Below are positions 7,891 to 17,475 of a stretch of 64,000 nucleotides of DNA, piece after piece. The notes under the pieces are model-generated. The model ran no database searches and was not told where the DNA came from. It saw only the letters and a program-made list of their open reading frames with translations. The stretch is from AP-15 sp963700195 (GTDB lineage: Bacteria; Pseudomonadota; Alphaproteobacteria; ATCC43930; CGMCC-115725). The stretch's first letter is position 1; every line of letters begins with the position of its first letter. The DNA lies in assembly GCA_963700195.1 (NCBI GenBank), contig CAVOWQ010000015.1, positions 1-64,000 of the forward strand, written 5' to 3'. Made by a program: the position numbers and the translations under genes.

Positions 7891-9978
7891 TTACATCACC
7901 GTCCGCGTGGCGCCGGGCAGCAAGATAATATCGAGCCAGCCGAGCGGAGTAACCGTGGCGACTTCGCCCTGGCGCAGCAGGACCGTGGTCATCAGCGATT
8001 CGATTATCGCCGGCCCCGCGATAGTTTGCTTCGGCGCCAGCGCCTCGAAATCGTACACCGGGCAGATGCTCCAGTCATCGAGATAGGTCCGCCTCTCGCC
8101 GCGGGGAGCAGCCGGCGGCGCCTCGGGCAGACCGGGTTCCTGCGGCAGCGCCGACAGGAGGCCGGCGACCGCGACCCTGGCATTGACCAGCACAGTCTCT
8201 TGATCGAGCAGAGAATAGGTGTAGAGCTCCTCGTGCCGGCGATGAAACCGCTCGGCGATCTGCGGCAGCGGGTCGGCGGCTTCCCAATCGACCCCATCGA
8301 GCGGAACGGCGATTTCGAAGACCTGCTCGCCATAGCGCATATCAACCGACCGCGCCGTTCGTACTGGTCCGTCGAACCCTGCCCCAGACCCCGGTCCGGG
8401 CGAGGCGCGAAGCCTTGCGAGCCCTTCGGCTTCCATTTCGTCGAACAGCTGTTTCACCGCGCCGCCGTCGAGCGCCCGTATGTCGCCGATATGCGTGCGG
8501 GCGACCTCGAAGCGCAGATCGGTCGTCAGCATGCCCCAGGCCGACTGCACCGCCGCAACGCGCGGCACGATCACCCGCGACAGATCGAGCTGGCGCGCGA
8601 TCTCGGTCGCGTGCAGTCCCGAGGCGCCGCCAAAGGCGAGCAGCGCGAAGTGCCGGGGATCGACGCCGCGCCGCACCGACACGAGCCGCACCCCCTCGGC
8701 CATTGTCGTGTTGACGACCCGGTGAATGCCGCGCGCCGCGGCGACCCGGTCGATCCCGAGCCTGGCGGCGATACCGTCGACCGCGGTCTCGGCGGCCGAA
8801 GGGTCGAGACGGCGACGGCCGCCCAGAAAGCTCGCCGGATCGAGATAGCCGAGCACGAGATTGGCGTCGGTCACCGTCGCGGCGGTGCCGCCCGCTCCGT
8901 AACAGGCAGGCCCGGGGACGGCACCGGCGCTCTGCGGACCGACATGCAGGATGCCGCCGGCGTCAACCCGGGCGATCGAGCCGCCGCCCGCTCCGATGCT
9001 GGTGATGTCGAGACTGTTGAGTGCGATCGCATGTCCGGCGACCCGGCGGCCGGTGACCAGAGTCGGCTGGCCGCCGACGATCAGCGAGATGTCGGTGCTG
9101 GTGCCGCCCATGTCGAACGGGATCAGATTGGGTTCTTGCATGATGCGAGCTGCATGGATGCTGCCGGCGATCCCGCCGGCCGGGCCGGACAACACGGCGC
9201 CGGCCGCGAGGCGCCCCGACTCGGCGATGGGCGCGACGCCGCCATGCGACTGGATGATCAGGGTCGGCCCACCGTAGCCGACTTCCGCGAGCCGGCGTTC
9301 GAGCCGTGCCAGATAGCGCGACAGGGCCGGTCCGACATAGGCGTTGACGACGGTCGTCGAGACCCTCTCGTATTCCTTGATCTGCGGGAACACCTCCGAG
9401 GACAGCGAGACGTATATCCCCGGCAGTTCTCTTTCGATCACCGCCCTCGTCGCGAGCTCGTGTTGCGGGTCGCGGTACGCGTGCAGGTAGCAGACCGCGA
9501 CCGCCTCAACGTGGTCCGGTCTCAGCAGGTCGATCGCGTGCTCGAGCGACACCGGATCGAGCGGCGTCTCGACGCAGCCGTCGGCGCGCAGGCGTTCGCG
9601 CACCCCAAGGCGCCGCCTGCGCGGGACGAGCTGTTCGGGCGGCCGCAGGCGCAGATTGTAGCGGTCGTCCTTAAGCCCTTCGCGCATTTCGACCACGTCG
9701 CGATGGCCTTCGGTCGTCAACAGCCCGACCCGCGCGCCCTTGTGTTCGAGAAGCGCATTAGTCGCGACCGTCGTCCCATGAACCACGCGTTCGGTTTCGG
9801 CCAGCAGTGCTGCGCGCTCCATCCCGAGCGTCTCCGCCAGCAGGCTCAGCCCGTCGAGGACGCCGATCGAAGGATCGTCCGGTGTTGATGGGACCTTGGC
9901 CAAAGTCGCCTTGCCAAAATCGTCGACAGCGACGAGATCGGTAAACGTGCCGCCCACATCGACCCCGATGCGGTACAT
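7891..9978 (-). CDS. hyuA: Hydantoinase A / oxoprolinase-type subunit (HyuA)
   Basis: About 695 residues, intact. It begins with the ASKHA nucleotide-binding motif IGVDVGGTFTDLVAVD and contains VVHGTTVATNALLE, FDMGGTSTDISLI and IGAGGGSIARVD, all typical of the ATP-dependent hydantoinase/acetone carboxylase beta family. ATG 9978 is preferred; the TTG one codon earlier is possible. It lies 15 bases after hyuB and would form a heteromeric amidohydrolase or carboxylase with it. The substrate (hydantoin, 5-oxoproline, N-methylhydantoin or other) cannot be read from the sequence. Confidence 0.92.
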   Translation of the reverse strand: MYRIGVDVGGTFTDLVAVDDFGKATLAKVPSTPDDPSIGVLDGLSLLAETLGMERAALLAETERVVHGTTVATNALLEHKGARVGLLTTEGHRDVVEMREGLKDDRYNLRLRPPEQLVPRRRRLGVRERLRADGCVETPLDPVSLEHAIDLLRPDHVEAVAVCYLHAYRDPQHELATRAVIERELPGIYVSLSSEVFPQIKEYERVSTTVVNAYVGPALSRYLARLERRLAEVGYGGPTLIIQSHGGVAPIAESGRLAAGAVLSGPAGGIAGSIHAARIMQEPNLIPFDMGGTSTDISLIVGGQPTLVTGRRVAGHAIALNSLDITSIGAGGGSIARVDAGGILHVGPQSAGAVPGPACYGAGGTAATVTDANLVLGYLDPASFLGGRRRLDPSAAETAVDGIAARLGIDRVAAARGIHRVVNTTMAEGVRLVSVRRGVDPRHFALLAFGGASGLHATEIARQLDLSRVIVPRVAAVQSAWGMLTTDLRFEVARTHIGDIRALDGGAVKQLFDEMEAEGLARLRASPGPGSGAGFDGPVRTARSVDMRYGEQVFEIAVPLDGVDWEAADPLPQIAERFHRRHEELYTYSLLDQETVLVNARVAVAGLLSALPQEPGLPEAPPAAPRGERRTYLDDWSICPVYDFEALAPKQTIAGPAIIESLMTTVLLRQGEVATVTPLGWLDIILLPGATRTVM

Positions 9979-9993
9979 CAAGGAACCGCCCCC

Positions 9994-11658
9994 TCACCCG
10001 TTGGCGACGAAGCCATTTTCAATGTCGCTCGAGACCGCAACAGGGTCGCGCTCGGCGGGATGGCCCCAACCGCCGCCACCCCCGGATTCGAGGATCAGCA
10101 AATCATCGGGATGAATCACTATGCCGACTTCCTTGGTCTTTATAGCCCGCGGCGGGCGACCATCGGAATGAAGCGTATAGCGGTGCGGCAGACCGTCCTT
10201 GCCGCCGAGGATGCCGCAGGCGCCGTGGCGCACGCCGTCGCCGGCGGTGTTGCCGACCGCCGGCTCGGCGGTTTCGACGACCATCTCGACGACCCCGCCG
10301 GGTCCGCCGCGAAATTTGCCCTCACCGCCGGAATTGGGGCGGAATTCGTGGCGGCGGAAGAACAGCGGGAAGCGCACCTCAGTGACTTCGAGGCTGCCGA
10401 ACTTGATTCCGCCCGCGGCCTGCCATTCACCGGCCCCGGGCCAACCGTCGCCGGCGGGCGACGCGCCGCCGCCGGGCCGCGCCTGAAAGAAATGCCAGAT
10501 GAACGGCTTATCGGATCGCGGATCCTTCCCTCGAATGGCAATGCGGAAACGCCGGCCCCAGCCCGCCATCGCGCGATCGGGGCAGGCCGGCGCCAATGCC
10601 TTGATGATCGCCTCGATGATCTCCTGGCCGCAATGGTTGGTCGCGAGCGTGACCGGCGCCCCGGGGTTGGCCCACACCACCGTGCCCGGTTTCGCGACGA
10701 CCGTCAGCGGGCGGAAGGTGCCGTCGTTCTTTGGCGTATCTGGGTCGATCAGGTAGGACAGCGCGACGACGACCGAGGAATACATGTTCGGGTAGGACGA
10801 GTTGATGAAGCTCGTCACCTCCTCGTGCGAGTCTGACAGGTCGATCGTGAGGTCGCTGCCGCGCTTGGTGACCGTGGCGCGGATGTGGATGTCGCTGTTG
10901 CCGCGCCCGTCATCGTCGAGCAATGCCTCGCCCTGGTAGACGCCGTCCCGCCATTGGGCGATAACCGCGCGGGTCTGGCGTTCGGCGCCGTCGAGCACCG
11001 CTTCGATCGCGGCGTTGGCGAGCGGCCAGCCGAACTCGGCCGCCAACGCCAAGAGGCGCCGCTCGCCGACATGCGCCGAGCCGATCATCGCCGCGAGGTC
11101 GCCGCGGAAGTCGCGCGGGTGGCGCACATTGGTCGCGATCATCTCGAGGAGATCGCGGCGCACCTCGCCGCGATCGTAAAGCCGTAGCGGCGTGATGCGG
11201 ATGCCTTCCTGCCAGATGTCGGTCGCCGCGGCGTTGTAGGCGCCGTGCGTCGCGCCGCCGATGTCGCTCTGATGCGCCCGGTTGATCGACCAGAAGCGCG
11301 GTCGCCCATCTCCCTTGGCGCCTTCGAACACCGGCACGAAAGCGGTCAGATCGGGCAGATGGTTGCCGCCGTGATAGGGGTCGTTGAGCAGAAAGACATC
11401 GCCCTGATGGATATCGTCGCCAAAGAACTCGGTCATCGCCTTCGCCGCAAACGGGAGGGCGCCGACATGGATCGGCACATGCTCGGCCTGGGCGATCAGC
11501 CTCCCGTCGAGATCGCAGATCGCGGTCGAGAAGTCGCGGCTGGAATTGAGGATCTGCGAATAGGAGGTGCGCAGCATCGCCTCCCCCATCTCCTCGACGA
11601 TCGCCAACAGGCGATGTTGGATCACCGATGTGACGATCGGATCGACCGCAAGGCTCAT
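9994..11658 (-). CDS. hyuB: Hydantoinase B / oxoprolinase-type subunit (HyuB)
   Basis: 554 residues, intact. ATG 11658 has GGGAG upstream and starts MSLAVDPIVTSVIQHRL. Family landmarks are EAMLRTSYSQILNSSRDFS, DVFLLNDPYHGGNHLPD, NRAHQSDIGG and, near the C-terminus, GGGGGWGHPAERDP. Gene order hyuB then hyuA is reversed relative to many operons but is seen in some. The stop of the TonB-like gene is six bases upstream, so transcription is probably shared. Together with HyuA it should act in the cytoplasm on a cyclic amide or ketone-like substrate. Confidence 0.92.
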   Translation of the reverse strand: MSLAVDPIVTSVIQHRLLAIVEEMGEAMLRTSYSQILNSSRDFSTAICDLDGRLIAQAEHVPIHVGALPFAAKAMTEFFGDDIHQGDVFLLNDPYHGGNHLPDLTAFVPVFEGAKGDGRPRFWSINRAHQSDIGGATHGAYNAAATDIWQEGIRITPLRLYDRGEVRRDLLEMIATNVRHPRDFRGDLAAMIGSAHVGERRLLALAAEFGWPLANAAIEAVLDGAERQTRAVIAQWRDGVYQGEALLDDDGRGNSDIHIRATVTKRGSDLTIDLSDSHEEVTSFINSSYPNMYSSVVVALSYLIDPDTPKNDGTFRPLTVVAKPGTVVWANPGAPVTLATNHCGQEIIEAIIKALAPACPDRAMAGWGRRFRIAIRGKDPRSDKPFIWHFFQARPGGGASPAGDGWPGAGEWQAAGGIKFGSLEVTEVRFPLFFRRHEFRPNSGGEGKFRGGPGGVVEMVVETAEPAVGNTAGDGVRHGACGILGGKDGLPHRYTLHSDGRPPRAIKTKEVGIVIHPDDLLILESGGGGGWGHPAERDPVAVSSDIENGFVANG

Positions 11659-11663
11659 CAAAT

Positions 11664-12638
11664 TCACTCCCGCAAAGCTCCGGGGAAGGGAAAGCCGAAC
11701 TCGAAGGGCATGGCGAGGCCTTGGAACCACTGCGGCAGAGGCGGGAAATGGCCGACGGCAGTGATCATTTCTGCGACCCGGTTGTCGATGTCGGGGTAGC
11801 CGGAGCTACGCCGTACCTTGACGAGCGCGATCCTGCCGTCATCGAGGACGACGAACTCGATGACGGTCATGCCGCGGCGGTCGCCGAGCATGCCCGGCGA
11901 CAGCAGGTTGTAGTGCTGCCGGATCAACGAGTGCATATAGGCGAGGTACTCGTCGCGGCTTGCCGCGGGTCCGGGGAACTGCCCCCGGCGGGGCGCCAAA
12001 TTCCCAGGCTCCTCGACGCGCCGCGGAACCTGATGGGCCGCCGGTGTTGGCTTTGGCGGGGGTTTGGGAACAGGTTCGGGCTTCGGTGCATCGGGTTTCG
12101 CCGGCAGGAGCGGCGGCGGCGTTATCGCCGCCATCTGCTGCGGCTTCTCGGGCGGCTTCGTCTCGACGGGTGGAGTTTCGGTCTTGGCCGGTTTGTCGGC
12201 CACCGGCGGGTCGCCCTTCGGCTTGTCCACCTCTTTGGCTTCGGGTTCGCCGAGATCCTCCGACGCCAACCGGCCGCGCGGTGGCGGCGGAGTGGGCTTT
12301 GGCTGCGGTACGGGAGGGGGCGGGGTCGCCTTTGGCGGCGGCTCGAATACGAGCTGCACCGGGATCGGCTCGGTCTCGGCGGGCGGCGACATCGGCCAAT
12401 GGATCAGCAGCAACAACGGCAGCAGGTGCAATATCAGCGAGCCGACCGGCCCGCGCAGCCGGCTCCACCAGCGCTCTTTTTTTACCTGAACCCGAAGGTC
12501 GCGACTGATCCAGCCCTGGGCGCCGGCCTCCGGGATCGCGAGAAGGGCTACATCGCGGTCGTGCGTGCTTCGAGACGCACCCTTCGGGCGCTCCTCAGCA
12601 TGAGGGGAGCCTTTGCTGGCACGAAGCAAATTCCTCAT
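11664..12638 (-). CDS. TonB-family energy transducer-like protein (start uncertain)
   Basis: The secure part runs from about 12490 to the stop at 11664 (about 275 residues): one N-terminal membrane helix (SLILHLLPLLLLIHWP), a long proline/lysine periplasmic spacer, and a C-terminal TonB-like domain (GMTVIEFVVLDDGRIALVKV, then SSGYPDIDNRVAEMI). No ATG, GTG or TTG lies in frame between about 12486 and 12638. The ATG at 12638 falls inside a dispersed repeat and is unlikely. A seven-base T-run at about 12476-12482 may hide an indel near the true start. TonB proteins couple the proton-motive force to outer-membrane receptors. No receptor gene is nearby. Confidence 0.72.
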   Translation of the reverse strand: MRNLLRASKGSPHAEERPKGASRSTHDRDVALLAIPEAGAQGWISRDLRVQVKKERWWSRLRGPVGSLILHLLPLLLLIHWPMSPPAETEPIPVQLVFEPPPKATPPPPVPQPKPTPPPPRGRLASEDLGEPEAKEVDKPKGDPPVADKPAKTETPPVETKPPEKPQQMAAITPPPLLPAKPDAPKPEPVPKPPPKPTPAAHQVPRRVEEPGNLAPRRGQFPGPAASRDEYLAYMHSLIRQHYNLLSPGMLGDRRGMTVIEFVVLDDGRIALVKVRRSSGYPDIDNRVAEMITAVGHFPPLPQWFQGLAMPFEFGFPFPGALRE

Positions 12639-12676
12639 CCTGAGGAGGCCGCGAGGCGGCCGTCTCGAAGGACGCG
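12563..12676. repeat. Inverted pair of a dispersed TTCGAGACG / CCTCAG-ATGAGG element
   Basis: Arm 1 at 12563-12607 reads GCGTGCTTCGAGACGCACCC and ends CTCCTCAGCATGAGGGG. Arm 2 at 12631-12676 is its reverse complement with changes (CCTCATCCTGAGGAGGCC then CGTCTCGAAGGACGC). Such elements are common between genes in Bradyrhizobium-like and other alphaproteobacteria. It lies between the TonB-like gene and ligA, and the spurious N-terminal extension of the TonB frame is translated from it. Confidence 0.75.
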
Positions 12677-12818
12677 CCGCGCTTACCGAACTCGGTCTCT
12701 CCGGCGGTCTCGCGAGGCAGATGGTCGAATCTTGCCCATTGTCGGCAACCTGGGCTACACCCGGGCCGAGTACCGGCTCTAGACGGTCCTCGTCAGTGAC
12801 GTCGAGCACCTGTCGCCA

Positions 12819-14958
12819 TCATCCCGCAGCGTCGCCGGCGAGGGCGAGCCAGGCGGCCTCGTCGAGGAGGGTGACGCCGAGCGCGGCCGCCTTTGTCGCC
12901 TTCGAGCCGGGATCGGCGCCGGCCACGACGTAATCGGTCTTGGCCGAGACCGAGCCGGTGACGTTGGCCCCCAGAGCCTCGGCGCGCGCTTTGGCCTCGG
13001 ACCGGCTCATCCTCTCCATCGTCCCGGTGAAAACGATCGTCTTGCCGGCGAGCGGCGAAGCGGCGCGCTGCGCCGGCGCCTCGTAATCGAGGACCGTCAC
13101 CTCGCGCGCGAGATCGTCGAGGACGGCGCGGTTATGCGGCTCTGCAAAAAAACCGAGAATGTCGGCGGCCATGTCCTCGCCGATGCCGTGGATGTCGAGA
13201 AGCCCTGCCCGCGCTTCGCTGTCGGGGTCCTGCGCGGCTTCCATCTCGCGGCGCCACGCGGCCAGCGAACGGTAATGGCGGGCGAGCAGCCGTGCCGTCG
13301 CCTCGCCGACCTGCGGAATGCCGAGCGCGTTGATGAAACGTTCGAGCGATATCCGCCGCCGCTCGTCGATCGCGGCCATCAGGTTGCGGGCGCTGAGCTC
13401 GCCCCAGCCTTCCCGCTTGCCAATCACCGCGGGGTCGAGACGGAAGATGTCGCCCGGCCGGCGGATCAGCCCATCTTGCCAGAAGGCGGTGATGTGCTTC
13501 TCACCGAGGCCCTCGATGTCGAAGCAATGGCGCGACACGAAATGCCGCAACCGCTCGACCGCCTGCGCGGCGCAGATCAAACCGCCGGTGCAACGACGCG
13601 CGACCTGGCCGGGCTCGCGCACCGCGAGGCTGCCGCAGATCGGGCAATGGTGCGGGAAACTGATAGGACGCCGCGTCTTTCGGGCGGCGGTCGAGCACGA
13701 CCGAGACGATCTGCGGGATCACGTCGCCCGCCCGTTGCACGACGACTGTGTCGCCGATGCGGACGTCCTTGCGCTGGATCTCGTCCTCGTTGTGCAGGGT
13801 GGCGCGCTGCACGACGACGCCCCCGACGGTGATCGGCTCGAGCATCGCCACCGGCGTCAATGAGCCCTGGCGGCCGACCTGGATCGAGATGTCGCGCAGC
13901 ACGGTCTGCGCCTGCTGCGCCGGGAATTTTTGCGCGACCGCCCAGCGCGGCGCGCGGCTGACCATGCCGAGCCGTTCCTGCAGCGCGAGGTCGTTGACCT
14001 TGTAGACGACGCCGTCGATGTCGTAGGGCAATGACGCGCGCTCGGCGGCGATCTCGCGGTAATAGGCGAGCGCCTCATCGACGCCATGGCACAGCCGCGA
14101 GCGCGGATTGACGGAGAACCCCCAATCACGAAATCGCTCCAGTGCCTCGCCGTGCGTACGGGCGAAGGGCGCGCTCGCGTCGCCCCAGGCATAGGCGAAG
14201 AACTTGAGCGGCCGGCGCGCGGTGATCGCCGGGTCGAGTTGGCGCAACGAGCCGGCCGCGGCGTTGCGCGGGTTGGCGAATACCGACTCGCCGGCCGCCG
14301 CCCTTTCTTCGTTCAACGCGAAGAAGCCGGTACGCTCCAGATAGACCTCGCCGCGGATTTCAACCGCCTCGGGCCAGCCCTTACCCGCGAGGGTTTCGGG
14401 CACGGTGTCGAGCGTGCGGATGTTCGGCGTCACATTCTCGCCGATGGTGCCGTCGCCGCGCGTCGCCCCCAGCACGAGACGACCATCCCGATAGGTGAGC
14501 GCAAGCGAGAGCCCGTCGATCTTGGGCTCGGCCATGATCTCGATCCTGTCCTCGGCGACGAGCGCCTCGGTCGCCGTGCGCCGGAAGAAATTGCGGACCC
14601 CGGCGAAGAAGTCGCGGACATCCTGCTCTTCGAACGCATTCTCCAAGGACAGCATCGGCCGCGAATGGGTGACCTTGGCGAAGCCCGCGGCAGGGGCGGC
14701 GCCGACCCGGCGCGTCGGGCTGTCGGCGCGGATGAGCTCCGGGAAGCGGGCTTCGATCTCGGTGTTGCGGCGGCGCAGCGCGTCGTAATCGGCGTCGGAG
14801 ATCTCGGGCGCCGCATCGGTGTAGTAGAGCCGGTCGTGGTGCTTGATCTCTTCCGCCAGCGAGGCGAGCTCCGCCCGAGCCTCCTCCTCGGTCAGCGCGT
14901 CAACCGACCGCAGCTCCGGCTCCTGACGACGCCGCCGCGAGGCGGTCGAAGCGCTCAT
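12819..14958 (-). CDS. ligA: NAD-dependent DNA ligase LigA (frame broken once)
   Basis: About 713 residues from ATG 14958. Domains in order: Ia, adenylation with the KxDG motif KIDG at about residue 143, OB fold, zinc finger, helix-hairpin-helix (HGIGEDMAADILGFF) and C-terminal BRCT (GKTIVFTGTMERMSR). The frame changes at the zinc finger: removing one A from AAA at 13657-13659 restores QFPHHCPICGS and joins both parts. LigA is essential, so this is most likely a sequencing error. It seals nicks in replication and repair. It overlaps recN by four bases (ATGA). Confidence 0.93.
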
Positions 14959-16629
14959 GCGCGGCCCCCGGCGATCAGGCTCGCCGCCGCGGCGCGCGCC
15001 TCGGCGGTGATGTTGCGGCCGGACAGCATGCGGGCGATCTCCTCCTGTCTCGTATCGTCGTCGAGCTCCTCGACGCGGGTCACGGTCTCGCGCGCGGCGA
15101 GGCTCTTGGCGACGCGCCAGTGATAGGCGCCGCGCGCCGCGACCTGCGGCGAATGTGTTACGACGAGAACCTGCAGATTTGTCCCCAGCCGCTGCAGGCG
15201 CTCGCCGACCGCCGCCGCGACGGCGCCGCCGATGCCGCTGTCGACCTCGTCGAAGATCAGGGTCGGCACCGAGGAGGTGCCGGCGAGGACCAGCTTCAAT
15301 GCCAGCATGAAGCGCGACAGCTCGCCGCCCGAGGCGATGCGCGCCAGGGGCCCGAAACCCGCGCCGGGGTTGGTCGCGACCTCGAAATGCACGCGCTCGC
15401 AGCCATGCTCGCCCCAATCGTCCTCGGCGAGCGGGGTCAGCACGGTGCGGAACCGCGCCTTGTCGAGGCGCAGCGGCTTCAGTTCGGCCGCGACACCGGC
15501 ATCGAGCCGTGCGGCGGCGACGGCACGCCCGCGGGACACCGCCTCAGCGGCCGAAATGAAACGGGCGCGAGCCTCGGCGGTAGCCCGCGCCAGATGCTCG
15601 ACATTTCCGGCACCGGCTTCGAGCTCGGCGAGCCGGGCCGTCAGCTGCTCGCGCAACGCCGGCAGATCGGCAATCGTCACCTGGTGCTTGCGAGCAGCCG
15701 CACGCAGCGCGAAGAGCCGCTCTTCGACTTTCTCGAGCTCGCGCGGTTCGAGTTCGAGCTCGCGCGCCGTCGCCTCGAGCGCGGCAAGCGCCTCGGCGGT
15801 TTCCGCGGCGGCTCTTTCCGTCGCCGCAAAGGCCGAATCGAGCAGACCCTGCGCGCGCTCGCGGGCCCGTTCCAGCCGCCGCGCCGCGCGGGCGAGAGCG
15901 GCTTGCGCCCCGGCATTGCCGTCGAGCTCGCCGATCGCCTCGGTCAAGGTTTCGGCCAGCCGCTCGGCGCTCTGCAACAAGGTGCGCCGGGCGGCGAGGC
16001 GATCCTCTTCGTCTTCTTCCGGCGTCAGCGAATTCGAGCTCGGCCAAATGGTGGCGCAGCAGGTCCTCTTCGTCGCGGCTCGCCGCGAGCAGCCGCGCCG
16101 CTTCGGCTTCGCGCTGCCGGGCTTCGCGCCAGTCGTGCCAAGCCTTTGCGAGCGCATTCGGGGTCACGCTGTGCTCGGCGAAGGCGTCGAGGATCATGCG
16201 GTGGTTGGCGGGGTCGAGCAGCCCGCGCTGCTCGAACTGGCCCTGGATCTCGACGAGGCTGTCGCCGAGCTCGCGCAACAACCCGACGCTCGCCGGCTCG
16301 TCGTTGACAAAGGCGCGGCTGCGCCCGTCGGCGCCGACCAGGCGGCGCAATACGATCGCTTCGCCTTCGCCGTCGAGCCCGGCCTCGCGCAGGATCGCAT
16401 GCGCCGGGTGGTTGCGCCCGACCGAGAATTCCGCCGATACCGCGGCCTGCTGAGCCCCCGGACGCACCAGCCCGCTCTCCGCCCGCTTGCCGAGCGCCAG
16501 GCCCAGCGCATCGAGCAGGATCGACTTGCCGGCGCCGGTCTCGCCGGTCAGCACGCAGAGGCCGGGACGGAGCGCGAGGTCGAGGCGGTCGATCAGTACA
16601 ATGTCGCGAATATTGAGGCCGAGCAGCAT
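14955..16629 (-). CDS. recN: DNA repair protein RecN (frame broken once)
   Basis: About 558 residues from ATG 16629. Walker A GETGAGKS is at residues 29-36, with VEIQGQFEQRGLLDPANHR next, then a long coiled coil and the C-terminal ABC half with GGELSRFMLALK, LIFDEVDSGIGG and VVTHSPQVAA. The frame changes near 16028 in the coiled coil; both sides are otherwise conserved. RecN is an SMC-like ATPase in double-strand break repair. The recN-ligA coupling by a four-base overlap is common in Alphaproteobacteria. Confidence 0.93.
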
Positions 16630-16717
16630 TGTAAGCCGCAGTTAGGAGCGCTTAATCATATAGGCGCCTCGGCGGCCAAGCCAGCATCGGCGCGGCGCCG
16701 GGTGGCGAGGGCCGAAA

Positions 16718-17206
16718 ATGACCGCCTCAGCGAAGCCGGAGCTTTATCGCGATCTCGCGCGGCAGCTCGCGGCGCTGATCGCCGGGGAACCGGATCCGAT
16801 CGCCAACGCCGCCAATACGGCCGCGCTGATCTATCACGGATTGCCGAATCTCAACTGGGCCGGGTTTTATTTCCGCAACGGCGCGGAGCTGGTGCTCGGC
16901 CCGTTCCAGGGTAAGCCCGCCTGCGTGCGGATCCCGATCGGCAAGGGGGTGTGCGGCACCGCCGCCGCCCGAGGCACAGCAATGCTGGTCCCCGATGTGC
17001 ACGATTTTCCGGGTCACATCGCCTGCGACCCGGATTCGCGCTCCGAGCTCGTGGTGCCGCTGATCGAGGATGGCAGCGTCTTGGGCGTGCTCGACCTCGA
17101 CAGCCCGCTGCCCGCGCGTTTCGACGAACTAGATCGCGACGGCTGCGAGCAACTTGTCGCGCTTTTGCTCGTTCACCACCGGAAATATCCCCGCGGCAAA
17201 TTGTAG
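16718..17206 (+). CDS. msrC: GAF-domain free methionine-(R)-sulfoxide reductase
   Basis: 162 residues, a single GAF domain. NWAGFYFRNGAELVLGPFQG is the family signature. The three redox cysteines of the fRMsr family are present in the right spacing: ACVRIPIGKGVC gives two and HIACDPDSRSE the third. The enzyme reduces free methionine-R-sulfoxide in the cytosol, using thioredoxin in characterised members. It is divergent from recN with an 88-base gap between them. Confidence 0.9.
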   Translation: MTASAKPELYRDLARQLAALIAGEPDPIANAANTAALIYHGLPNLNWAGFYFRNGAELVLGPFQGKPACVRIPIGKGVCGTAAARGTAMLVPDVHDFPGHIACDPDSRSELVVPLIEDGSVLGVLDLDSPLPARFDELDRDGCEQLVALLLVHHRKYPRGKL

Positions 17207-17271
17207 CGTCCAATTTTGATGACCGCATACGGGATCGGCGATAGGATTCGATCGGTGGCGGAGGTGTGCAA

Positions 17272-17463
17272 ATGAAGACTCTGCTCGATGACGCCGAACA
17301 CTGGTGGAGCCGCGCCGAAGAAACTCGGACCATCGCCGAAATCATGACCGACCCCGAGGCGAGGCGGATCATGTTCGATATCGCCGAAGGGTACGACCGT
17401 TTGGCGGAGCGCGCCGTGCGAGCGCACCGGCAGGCGCGAGACCGATACGCTGCAGTGAGCTAG
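17272..17463 (+). CDS. Small conserved alphaproteobacterial protein
   Basis: 63 residues from ATG 17272, preceded by GGCGGAGG at about seven bases. It is helical and charged, with WWSRAEETRTIAEIMTDPEA and FDIAEGYDRLAERA. Small proteins of this pattern (SRAEE-R-AE-M-DPE-R--M-IAE-YD-LA-RA) are abundant in Rhizobiales and carry no known function. It lies between msrC and the amidohydrolase in the same direction. Confidence 0.75.
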   Translation: MKTLLDDAEHWWSRAEETRTIAEIMTDPEARRIMFDIAEGYDRLAERAVRAHRQARDRYAAVS

Positions 17464-17475
17464 CTCGGGGGCCCG

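Noticed and set aside
7606..9888. Plus-strand ORF of 760 residues
   Set aside because: Antisense shadow of hyuA and DUF1800 caused by high GC; arginine-rich, no domain.
12819..14958. Programmed frameshift in ligA
   Set aside because: No slippery heptamer with downstream structure is evident; the break is one base in AAA and similar breaks occur in many genes.
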